Position numbers and translations under genes: made by a program. The notes under the pieces are model-generated. The model saw nothing but the letters and a program-made list of their open reading frames with translations. It was not told the origin of the DNA and did not search any database. Shown here piece by piece: positions 1-5,897 of a stretch of DNA of 8,720 nucleotides. Positions within the stretch are counted from its first letter, which is position 1; each line of letters opens with the position of its first letter. This DNA is from Actinobacteria bacterium UBA3086. Its GTDB lineage: Bacteria > Actinomycetota > Coriobacteriia > Anaerosomatales > UBA3086. Where the stretch lies: assembly GCA_002367305.1 (NCBI GenBank), contig DFBG01000125.1, positions 6,700 to 15,419 on the forward strand. Reading direction: 5' to 3'.

Positions 1-1275
1 CAGGTGGGACTTCCCGTGCACGTCCACTGTCACTACATTGGTGGCATGGCGCCTATGAACTATCTCAAGGCTGCCGAGGCGGGTGCGAGCATTATCGACA
101 CTGCGGTCGTCGCGCTTGCTTTCGGTAACAGCCAGCCCGCCGGTGAGATGATCGTCGCGGCTCTCAAGGAGTCGCCGTACGACACGGGTCTCGATCTCGA
201 CCTTCTCTTTGAGATTGCCGAGTACTGGGAGGCGGTCCGCAAGAAGAAGAAGCTCAAGCGAGGAGTTACCTCGCTCATGCACATGGAGGTCTTCAGCCAC
301 CAGGTTCCCGGCGGCATGCTGAGCAACCTCGTGAGCCAGCTCGAACTTCAGAAGGCCAAGGATCGTCTGCCCGACGTGCTCGAGGAGATTCCCCGTGTCC
401 GCGCGGAAGTTGGCTATCCACCCCTTGTGACCCCGCTGTCTCAGATAGTGGGTACGCAGGCGGTTATCAATGTGCTGACCGGAAAGCGTTGGGCGGTCGT
501 CCCCCAGGAGATGAAGGACTATCTCAAGGGGTTGTATGGAAGAGCTCCCGGACCCATGGACACCGCCATTGTCGAGAAGGTGTTGGGCGACGAGCCACAG
601 CTCGATCCGGATGTCCGGCCCGGTTCGCTGGTGGAGACCACCTACGCGCAAGTCGAAGAGGAGATAGGGGATCTCGCTCGAAGCGAGGAGGACGTGCTCA
701 TGTACGCCCTTTTCCCCAATGAGGCACGGAACTACCTGACCCTGCATCAGGAGGGCGCCGAGAAGGCCGTCTTCCTGATGAGCGAAGAGTACGACACAGT
801 CAAGGAGGAAGAGCCCGTGGACGTCAACCAGATCCGGGAGCTCATCAAGATCGTCGAGATGTCAGACGTCAGCGAGGTCGTGGTCGAGGAGGCCGGGGCC
901 AAGGTCATCGTCCGCAAGGGCGTCGCAGGCGCTGACGTTGCCCCAGCAGCCGCTTCCGCTGCACCGGCCGCACCCGCCGAGGATGCACCGCAGGATGTCG
1001 CGGTTCGCGACTCGGGCGAGCGTCCCGCGACATGGAAGTCCATTGTGGCTCCCATGGTCGGCACGTTCTATCGCTCACCGTCTCCGACCGCGGATGCCTT
1101 CGTGGCCGTCGGTGACTCGGTGGGAGAGGGCGATGCTCTCTGTATCCTCGAGGCGATGAAGCTCATGAACGAGATTGTCGCAGAGGAGGCTGGCGTCATC
1201 CGTGAGGTCTGCCTTGCCGATGCCGAGCCGGTCGAATACGGCACTGTCATGTTCTATTACGAGCCGAACGCGTAG
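1..1275 (+). CDS. Pyruvate carboxylase subunit B / oxaloacetate decarboxylase alpha-type carboxyltransferase fused to AccB-type biotin carrier (5'-truncated)
   Basis: The gene enters from the left edge; 424 residues are visible and roughly the first 200 of the carboxyltransferase are missing. Counting from base 1, residues 1-45 carry the end of the TIM-barrel domain with the metal-binding His-x-His (H9, H11 in VHVHCHY), followed by GNSQP at 42-46. Residues about 95-235 match the conserved PYC/OADA carboxylase domain (PGGMLSNLVSQ, GYPPLVTPLSQIVGTQA, KGLYGRAPGP, SEEDVLMYALFP). From about 273 the protein becomes an AccB: an N-terminal QIRELIKIVE helix, a Pro/Ala-rich linker, and a biotinyl domain with GTFYRSPSP and EAMKLMNEI, where K387 is the biotin site. 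The family moves carboxyl groups between biotin and pyruvate/oxaloacetate in the cytoplasm. Pyruvate carboxylase is favoured because accC follows 7 bases after the stop; no membrane decarboxylase subunit is seen. A transcarboxylase 5S-like role is also possible. The true start lies outside the window. Confidence 0.88.
   Translation, partial: QVGLPVHVHCHYIGGMAPMNYLKAAEAGASIIDTAVVALAFGNSQPAGEMIVAALKESPYDTGLDLDLLFEIAEYWEAVRKKKKLKRGVTSLMHMEVFSHQVPGGMLSNLVSQLELQKAKDRLPDVLEEIPRVRAEVGYPPLVTPLSQIVGTQAVINVLTGKRWAVVPQEMKDYLKGLYGRAPGPMDTAIVEKVLGDEPQLDPDVRPGSLVETTYAQVEEEIGDLARSEEDVLMYALFPNEARNYLTLHQEGAEKAVFLMSEEYDTVKEEEPVDVNQIRELIKIVEMSDVSEVVVEEAGAKVIVRKGVAGADVAPAAASAAPAAPAEDAPQDVAVRDSGERPATWKSIVAPMVGTFYRSPSPTADAFVAVGDSVGEGDALCILEAMKLMNEIVAEEAGVIREVCLADAEPVEYGTVMFYYEPNA
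802..808 (+). promoter_or_regulatory. Shine-Dalgarno sequence inside the fusion gene, upstream of GTG 817
   Basis: AAGGAGG is fully complementary to the usual 16S rRNA 3' end and lies 8 bases before an in-frame GTG at the exact expected AccB N-terminus. It also encodes Lys-Glu-Glu of the carboxyltransferase-AccB junction, so coincidence cannot be excluded. Confidence 0.55.
817..1275 (+). CDS. accB: Probable internal in-frame start giving free AccB (biotin carboxyl carrier protein)
   Basis: Within the fused reading frame, GTG at 817 opens a 152-residue protein beginning MDVNQIRELIKIVE, which is how stand-alone AccB proteins begin (E. coli AccB starts MDIRKIKKLIELVE and has 156 residues). An AAGGAGG lies at 802-808 with 8 bases to the GTG, the strongest ribosome-binding site I noticed in the window. 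Residues 1-35 are the AccB N-terminal element, 36-70 an Ala/Pro/Asp-rich flexible linker, and 71-152 the biotinyl domain. That domain carries the AccB-specific thumb around GTFYRSPSP (82-90) and biotin-accepting K115 in EAMKLMNEI. Free AccB would serve acetyl-CoA carboxylase with AccC from the next gene; accA and accD are not in the window. That both forms are made is inference. The alternative is that the K-E-E codons of the linker merely resemble a ribosome-binding site and only the fusion exists. Confidence 0.55.
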   Translation: MDVNQIRELIKIVEMSDVSEVVVEEAGAKVIVRKGVAGADVAPAAASAAPAAPAEDAPQDVAVRDSGERPATWKSIVAPMVGTFYRSPSPTADAFVAVGDSVGEGDALCILEAMKLMNEIVAEEAGVIREVCLADAEPVEYGTVMFYYEPNA

Positions 1276-1282
1276 GCCTGTG

Positions 1283-2653
1283 ATGTTCGATAAGATTCTT
1301 ATCGCCAATCGCGGGGAAGTCGCGTTGCGCATCATTCGGGCCTGCAAGGAGATGGATGTCAAGTCGGTTGCTGTCTATTCCGAGGCCGACAAGGACAGCT
1401 TGCACACCCGTATGGCCGACGAGGCTATATGTGTGGGGCCGGCGATTTCCGCTCACAGCTACCTCAACGTACCCAATATCATCGCTGCCGCACTCACTAC
1501 GGGCGCGCAGGCGATTCATCCCGGTTACGGCTTTCTGGCGGAGAACGCGGGTTTCGCACGGGCCGTCATCGACTCCGGACTGACCTTCATCGGCCCCTCG
1601 CCAGAGGCGATCGAGCGGATGGGCGACAAGTCCGTCGCACGAGATACCATGATGGCTGCCGGCGTGCCCTGTGTTCCGGGTAGTGCCGGTGCGGTCGATA
1701 CCGTCGAGGAGGCTCTCACCTTCGCCAATGAGGTCGGGTTTCCCGTGCTCATCAAGGCCTCCGCCGGTGGCGGCGGCAAGGGTATGCGTGTCGCTGAGAG
1801 TGCGGATGTTCTCGAGTCCGCCTATGTGGCCGCCAAGAACGAAGCTGCGGCGGCCTTCGGCAACGACGTGGTCTATCTGGAGAAGTACCTTTCTCGCCCG
1901 CGTCATATCGAGATTCAGATACTTGCGGATATGCACGGCAATGCTGTTCATCTGTTCGAGCGCGACTGCTCGATCCAGCGCCGTCATCAGAAACTCCTGG
2001 AGGAGGCCCCTAGCCCGGCGCTCTCATCTGACACCCGAATCGCCATGGGCGAGGCTGCACTCAAGGCCGTACGGGCTGTTGGATATGTGAATGCGGGCAC
2101 CATCGAGTTCCTTCTGGACACCGATGGGCGCTTCTACTTCATGGAGATGAACACTCGCGTCCAGGTCGAACATCCAGTGACCGAACAGATAACCGGTGTG
2201 GACATCATCAAGGAGCAGATTCGCATCGCTGCGGGCGAGCCCATGCGTCATGCCACGCAAGAGGAGATAGAGCTGCGTGGTCATGCGATCGAGTTCCGCA
2301 TTAACGCAGAGGATCCCGCGCACGACTTCCGCCCCAACCCTGGCGAGGTCGCCATATTCAATCCTCCCGGCGGGTTCGGCGTTCGCGTCGACAGCCATCT
2401 CTACTCGGGCTATCGCGTGCCACCCAACTACGACTCACTGCTGGCCAAGCTCATCGTGTGGGGAGAGACACGCGATGAAGCTATCGCGCGTGCCAGAAGA
2501 GCGCTGGACGAGTTCATAGTCGTGGGTATTCCCACCACGATCCCGTTCCATCAGCGGGTCATCGAGAACGAGGCGTTTCGTGCGGGGGACGTATATACTG
2601 ACTTTATCGACCAGCATATGCAGGGCGGCCGAGTCGCAGAGGGATCGGAGTAA
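1283..2653 (+). CDS. accC: Biotin carboxylase subunit AccC
   Basis: This gene encodes 456 residues, the usual length for AccC, which uses ATP and bicarbonate to carboxylate biotin on AccB-type carriers. The N-terminus MFDKILIANRGEVALRIIRA is the classic start of the biotin carboxylase N domain. The ATP-grasp domain has K158 (IKAS), the glycine-rich loop G162-K166 (GGGGKG), and a QRRHQK segment near 232-237. The catalytic signature EMNTRVQVEHPVTE carries E288, N290, R292 and E296, all at the same numbers as in E. coli. The C domain (about 330-450) is complete. I chose ATG 1283, 7 bases after the preceding stop; GTG 1280 directly before it is possible, and the ribosome-binding site is weak (TAGG overlapping the stop), suggesting translational coupling. 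It could serve both acetyl-CoA carboxylase and pyruvate carboxylase (as PycA). It is tightly followed by the Asp23-family gene. Confidence 0.96.
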   Translation: MFDKILIANRGEVALRIIRACKEMDVKSVAVYSEADKDSLHTRMADEAICVGPAISAHSYLNVPNIIAAALTTGAQAIHPGYGFLAENAGFARAVIDSGLTFIGPSPEAIERMGDKSVARDTMMAAGVPCVPGSAGAVDTVEEALTFANEVGFPVLIKASAGGGGKGMRVAESADVLESAYVAAKNEAAAAFGNDVVYLEKYLSRPRHIEIQILADMHGNAVHLFERDCSIQRRHQKLLEEAPSPALSSDTRIAMGEAALKAVRAVGYVNAGTIEFLLDTDGRFYFMEMNTRVQVEHPVTEQITGVDIIKEQIRIAAGEPMRHATQEEIELRGHAIEFRINAEDPAHDFRPNPGEVAIFNPPGGFGVRVDSHLYSGYRVPPNYDSLLAKLIVWGETRDEAIARARRALDEFIVVGIPTTIPFHQRVIENEAFRAGDVYTDFIDQHMQGGRVAEGSE

Positions 2654-2656
2654 CTG

Positions 2657-3007
2657 ATGTCCGAGGAGATCAAGTTGCAGGGACTGGGTGTTGCACCCGG
2701 TGTTCTTGAGACCATCGTCACGCTTGCGGCGCAGTCAGTCGAAGGCGTCGCGTGTGTGGGTACACAGGGCATCGTCGGTCTTATGCAGAAGAACGTAGCC
2801 AAGGGTGCTCCGGGCGTGGAAGTCGTCGTAGCCGACGACGCCGCCATCTCGGTCACACTTCATATTGAGGTCGAGTACGGCAAGCCATTGCGTGCCGTTG
2901 CCTCGTCAGTCCAGGATGCCGTTGCCGACGCCATCACAAGTCAGATCGGCTCTGAGGTCGCGCAGGTCGACGTGTTCGTCGACGGTATCGTCTTCGACGG
3001 CAACTGA
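2657..3007 (+). CDS. Asp23/Gls24 (DUF322) family protein, YqhY-like
   Basis: This 116-residue cytoplasmic-looking protein has no signal peptide or membrane segment. It matches the Asp23/Gls24 pattern: GVAPGVLETIVTLAAQSVEGV (about 11-31), a variable glycine-containing stretch, VEVVVADDAAISVTLHIEVEYG (54-75) and the closing VQDAV...VAQVDVFVDGIVF (85-114). The ATG lies 3 bases after the accC stop, with GGAG six bases upstream, so the two are co-translated. The family's biochemical activity is not established. Some members are alkaline-shock or envelope-stress proteins. The Bacillus member YqhY, in the same position after accC, is linked genetically to control of fatty-acid synthesis and acetyl-CoA carboxylase activity. 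By position this is the YqhY-like branch. Function in this organism is inferred from context only. Confidence 0.9.
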   Translation: MSEEIKLQGLGVAPGVLETIVTLAAQSVEGVACVGTQGIVGLMQKNVAKGAPGVEVVVADDAAISVTLHIEVEYGKPLRAVASSVQDAVADAITSQIGSEVAQVDVFVDGIVFDGN

Positions 3008-3035
3008 CACTCCAGGAAAGGCGCATACAGTACAT

Positions 3036-3470
3036 ATGCTTGAGCGAAGCAGGGCACGCCGACAGGCGTTGCACATCCTCTATCAGCGTGAGATTACCGG
3101 CGAGACCGTCGAGAAGATTCTGAACACCCGATCCTTCAATCTGGAGGAGGGTGAACCCAATGATTTCTGTCGCTCCGTGGTCGCGGGCATCCAAGAGCAT
3201 CAGGCGGAGATCGACGTCACGATAGACCGGATATCCGAGAACTGGGTCGTGTCCCGTATGCCGCTCGTTGACCTCAACATTCTGCGGCTGGCGGTCTATG
3301 AGATACTTTTCGTCGACGAAGTGCCTGATTCGGTCGCCATCAACGAGGCGGTGGAACTGGCCAAGAACTACGGTGGGGATGACTCGTCCAAGTTCGTGAA
3401 CGGTGTTCTCGGCCGAGTGGCCGAGGAGCACGTCGGCGCTGAGGAAGGGACTGACGGCTCAGATGACTGA
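3036..3470 (+). CDS. nusB: Transcription antitermination factor NusB
   Basis: The 144-residue all-helical protein matches NusB over its full length. It has an Arg-rich N-terminus RSRARRQALHILYQ (4-17), which in the family contacts boxA RNA, then the core VDLNILRLAVYEILF (78-92), the signature VAINEAVELAKNYGG (100-114) and SKFVNGVLG (118-126). NusB works with NusE (ribosomal protein S10) in antitermination complexes on rRNA operons. The ATG at 3036 follows a 28-base gap after the Asp23 gene. The purine-rich AGGAAAGG at 3014-3021 is rather far from it (about 14 bases). The frame is open upstream, but the family N-terminus starts at this ATG. A short acidic C-terminal tail (131-144) lies over the xseB start. 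Confidence 0.95.
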   Translation: MLERSRARRQALHILYQREITGETVEKILNTRSFNLEEGEPNDFCRSVVAGIQEHQAEIDVTIDRISENWVVSRMPLVDLNILRLAVYEILFVDEVPDSVAINEAVELAKNYGGDDSSKFVNGVLGRVAEEHVGAEEGTDGSDD

Positions 3471-3840
3471 GAGCGACTACACCTTCGATCAGGCTCGAGC
3501 TCGTCTCGAGGAGATCGTGACGCAAGTTCGCAAGAAGGACGTCTCGCTCGAGAAGAGCCTCGATCTTCTCGAGGAGGGCGTGCGCCTCGCTAATGTCTGT
3601 ACCGAGCTTTCTGACCACACCGAGTGGCGTAGGGTGGCCGACGAGGCGGAGAGTGAAGCGAACGAGAGTGAGACCGTGCCTTTGGATTCCGTATCCGATG
3701 AGCAGGTCGCTGCGTCCGAGAGTGACGTTGAGTCGGCGGAGGATTCAGAGGAAGAATTCGTCGATGACGCACGTGATGGGGAAGAAGTCTCTGACTCAGA
3801 CGGTTCAGCGGACTCCGGGTCGGATGTGGCGGACCGGTAA
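3463..3840 (+). CDS. xseB: Exodeoxyribonuclease VII small subunit XseB with long acidic C-terminal tail
   Basis: Residues 6-58 match XseB: YTFDQARARLEEIVTQV, then KKDVSLEKSLDLLEEGVRLANVCTE, two helices that coil around the large subunit XseA. The complex degrades single-stranded DNA. XseB proteins are usually about 65-85 residues; this one has 125. Residues 61-125 form a low-complexity tail with 26 Asp/Glu, 13 Ser, no Lys and only two Arg, very likely disordered. The ATG overlaps the nusB stop by 8 bases; GAGGAAGGG at 3441-3449 is the nearest ribosome-binding-like sequence. No xseA is present in the window, whereas Bacillus-type clusters have xseA directly before xseB, so the partner must be elsewhere or missing. 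Frame and composition are continuous into the tail, with no sign of a frameshift. Identity is secure for the N-terminal half; the tail's role is unknown. Confidence 0.9.
   Translation: MTESDYTFDQARARLEEIVTQVRKKDVSLEKSLDLLEEGVRLANVCTELSDHTEWRRVADEAESEANESETVPLDSVSDEQVAASESDVESAEDSEEEFVDDARDGEEVSDSDGSADSGSDVADR
3547..3573 (+). repeat. Perfect 10-bp inverted repeat (hairpin) within xseB
   Basis: CTCGAGAAGA at 3547-3556 and its exact reverse complement TCTTCTCGAG at 3564-3573 flank a 7-base loop. No T-run follows, so it is not an intrinsic terminator. It lies in the codons for LEKSLDLLE and may simply reflect repeated Leu-Glu codons, but the mRNA would fold here. Confidence 0.6.
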
Positions 3841-3868
3841 CGCAAGGGTTACGCCACGTCCCTTTCGT

Positions 3869-3898
3869 TTGAACGAGCGCTTTCGCGCGCAGTATGCT
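3869..3898 (+). promoter_or_regulatory. Candidate sigma70-type promoter for dxs
   Basis: TTGAAC (3869-3874) and TATGCT (3893-3898) are spaced by 18 bases in the only sizeable gap of the window. Each hexamer matches the consensus at 4 of 6 positions. Transcription would start near 3905, downstream of the ATG at 3894 and compatible with a dxs start at TTG 3954. This is a motif match only. Confidence 0.3.
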
Positions 3899-3938
3899 TC
3901 AAGTGGTAGATGAATGGACTCCGTCCACCGAGCACCTT

Positions 3939-3942
3939 GGAG
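3939..3942 (+). promoter_or_regulatory. Ribosome-binding site supporting the dxs TTG start
   Basis: GGAG lies 11 bases before TTG 3954. By contrast, the 20 bases before ATG 3894 and those before GTG 3903 contain no Shine-Dalgarno-like run. The spacing is a little long, so support is moderate. Confidence 0.4.
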
Positions 3943-3953
3943 ATGATCGCTCC

Positions 3954-5897
3954 TTGAGCGACGAGCGTATCCTTGACGGCATCGCATCACCCGAGGACCT
4001 GAAGGGTCTCGATCGTGATGAGCTTCAGCAACTCGCGGTCGAGATACGTGATGTGCTCATCCACACCGTCTCCGAGACTGGTGGACATCTCGCTCCTAAC
4101 CTCGGCGTCGTCGAGCTCACGCTCGGCCTGCATCGAGCACTCACTTCTCCTGCGGATCGGATCGTCTGGGATGTGGGTCATCAGAGTTACGTCCACAAAC
4201 TCATCACCGGTCGGCTAGAGGGTTTCGATACGCTTCGCCAGTACGGCGGCGTATGCGGTTTTCCCAAGAAGGCCGAGAGCCCCTATGACTCGTTCGACAC
4301 CGGTCATGCCTCCAACTCCCTGTCTCTCGCGCTCGGTCTTGCCGAGGCACGTGACGCGGTCGGCGGCGACGAGACTGTCGTCGCAGTGATCGGGGACGGG
4401 TCGCTCACCGGCGGTATGGCGTTCGAGGCGCTTAATCACATGGGCCATCTGGGCACGCGAGTGATCGTCATTCTCAACGACAACGAGATGTCGATCTCCG
4501 AGAACGTCGGAGCCCTATCCAGCTACCTAGGAAGGGTTCGTCTCGACCCACGCTACAACCGTCTTCGCGACGATGTCGAATCCGCATTGTCTCGCACACG
4601 TATCGGCGCGGCCATGGTGGCTGCCGGCGAGGCGGCTAAGGAGTCGTTCAAGCAGCTCGTGGTACCCGGAATGCTCTTTGAGGAACTGGGGCTTACCTAC
4701 GTCGGTCCCATCGATGGGCATGACGTCGAGAAGGTGGAGTCCGCGGTGACCATGGCGATGGGCGCGGACGGTCCGGTTCTCATCCATGCAGTGACACGAA
4801 AAGGTCAGGGCTACTCACACGCCGAGGAGCGCCCATCGGCATTTCACGGTCTGGGCCCCTTCTCCATTGAGACCGGTACCGTCAAGAGTTCCGGTGGGCC
4901 CATAAGTTACACCGGTGCGTTCAGCAAGGCACTCATAGCGGAAGCTCAGAATGATGATCGTATCGTTGCGATCACTGCAGCGATGCCGACTGGCACCGGA
5001 CTCGATCGTTTCGCTGATGAGTTCCCAGAGCGGTTCTACGATGTAGGCATCGCAGAGCAGCACGCCCTGGGTCTAGCGGCGGGTTTGGCGACAGGTGGCA
5101 GATTGCCCGTGGTGGCGATCTACTCCACGTTCCTGCAGCGTGCATACGATCAGGTGATCGAGGATATCGCCCTTCAGAATCTCCATGTGGTGCTGTGCTT
5201 GGATCGCGCAGGACTCGTCGGCGAGGATGGCCCGACGCATCATGGCGTTTTCGACATGACCTATCTTCGCTCGGTGCCCAATCTGATGATCATGACACCC
5301 GCGGATGAAGCCGAGCTCGTGGACATGCTGCATACCGCGATCAAGGCGACAGGCCCCGTGGCCATTCGATACCCGCGCGGCAAGGGTCGTGGAGTACCGC
5401 TGCCGGACGTGCCTTCTGTGCTGGAGGTTGGAAAGGCGCAGACTCGGCGCACGGGTACAGACGTCGCAATCCTAGCCTTCGGGCGAATGGTCGGAGTGGC
5501 GGAGGAAGCTGCCGAGCTACTGGGTGAGAAGGGAATCTCGGCCACCGTCATCAACATGAGATGGGTCAAGCCGATAGATACGGAAGCCGTTTCCAAGGCT
5601 GCCGCCTCTCATAGCCTTCTGATCACCGTCGAGGAGAACACAGGGCAGGGCGGTGCTGGCGCAGCGGTTCTTGAGGTTCTCGCTGATATGAGTGTGCAGG
5701 TGCCATTCCTCAAGCTCTCCATACCAGATTGCTTCGTCACACACGGTGCCATGAGCAAGCTCCTCGCCGAGGTCGGCCTCACTCCTGAAGGAGTTCGTGA
5801 CTCGGTGATGGAACGACTTTCGGCTTTGAATGAATCAACCGAAATCGTCAAGGATGAGGGCCATGGCGCGGCATCGGGCCGACGTAGTACTCGCTGA
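3954..5897 (+). CDS. dxs: 1-deoxy-D-xylulose-5-phosphate synthase
   Basis: Dxs condenses pyruvate with glyceraldehyde 3-phosphate using thiamine diphosphate, the first step of the MEP isoprenoid pathway. Numbered from TTG 3954 (647 residues), the thiamine domain has GGHLAPNLGVVELT, WDVGHQSYVHK, and the cofactor motif from GDGSLTGGMAFEA (G147-D148-G149) to NDNEMSISENVGAL (N175-N177). The pyrimidine-binding domain carries GIAEQHA with catalytic E368 and DRAGLVGEDGPTHHG; the transketolase C-terminal domain follows. The TTG start gives MSDERILDGIASPEDLKGL, the usual Dxs N-terminus, and numbering close to E. coli (D152, E370). ATG 3894 or GTG 3903 in the same frame would add 20 or 17 residues that do not look like the family and lack a ribosome-binding site. 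The last 35 bases overlap tlyA and encode a Gly/Ser/Arg-rich tail. ispA, often found before dxs, is absent. Product certain, start uncertain. Confidence 0.96.
   Translation: MSDERILDGIASPEDLKGLDRDELQQLAVEIRDVLIHTVSETGGHLAPNLGVVELTLGLHRALTSPADRIVWDVGHQSYVHKLITGRLEGFDTLRQYGGVCGFPKKAESPYDSFDTGHASNSLSLALGLAEARDAVGGDETVVAVIGDGSLTGGMAFEALNHMGHLGTRVIVILNDNEMSISENVGALSSYLGRVRLDPRYNRLRDDVESALSRTRIGAAMVAAGEAAKESFKQLVVPGMLFEELGLTYVGPIDGHDVEKVESAVTMAMGADGPVLIHAVTRKGQGYSHAEERPSAFHGLGPFSIETGTVKSSGGPISYTGAFSKALIAEAQNDDRIVAITAAMPTGTGLDRFADEFPERFYDVGIAEQHALGLAAGLATGGRLPVVAIYSTFLQRAYDQVIEDIALQNLHVVLCLDRAGLVGEDGPTHHGVFDMTYLRSVPNLMIMTPADEAELVDMLHTAIKATGPVAIRYPRGKGRGVPLPDVPSVLEVGKAQTRRTGTDVAILAFGRMVGVAEEAAELLGEKGISATVINMRWVKPIDTEAVSKAAASHSLLITVEENTGQGGAGAAVLEVLADMSVQVPFLKLSIPDCFVTHGAMSKLLAEVGLTPEGVRDSVMERLSALNESTEIVKDEGHGAASGRRSTR

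Noticed and set aside
1175..1282. Upstream extension of the accC frame to ATG 1175
   Set aside because: The extra residues lie inside the biotinyl domain of the previous gene and are unlike any AccC; the family N-terminus starts at 1283.
1247..1987. 246-codon open frame on the minus strand opposite accC
   Set aside because: Its product resembles no family I recognise and it lies fully antisense to a clear biotin carboxylase; long antisense frames are expected in GC-rich coding DNA.
3004..3031. CTGACA-N16-TACAGT promoter-like pair between the Asp23 gene and nusB
   Set aside because: A transcript would start at or just after the nusB ATG, and the genes are packed as an operon, so a chance match is more likely.
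3494..3573. Four CTCGAG hexamers within 80 bases of xseB, as a possible repeat array or protein-binding sites
   Set aside because: CTC-GAG is the common Leu-Glu codon pair here and occurs in several other genes of the window; spacing is irregular apart from the hairpin listed separately.
3844..3864. AAGGG / CCCTT hairpin followed by T-rich bases after xseB, a possible terminator
   Set aside because: The stem is only 5 bp with an 11-base loop and the T-run is interrupted, so it is too weak to call a terminator.
5830..5862. Earlier tlyA starts at ATG 5830 or 5854
   Set aside because: They add residues outside the family N-terminus and lack the well-placed AAGGA found before ATG 5863.
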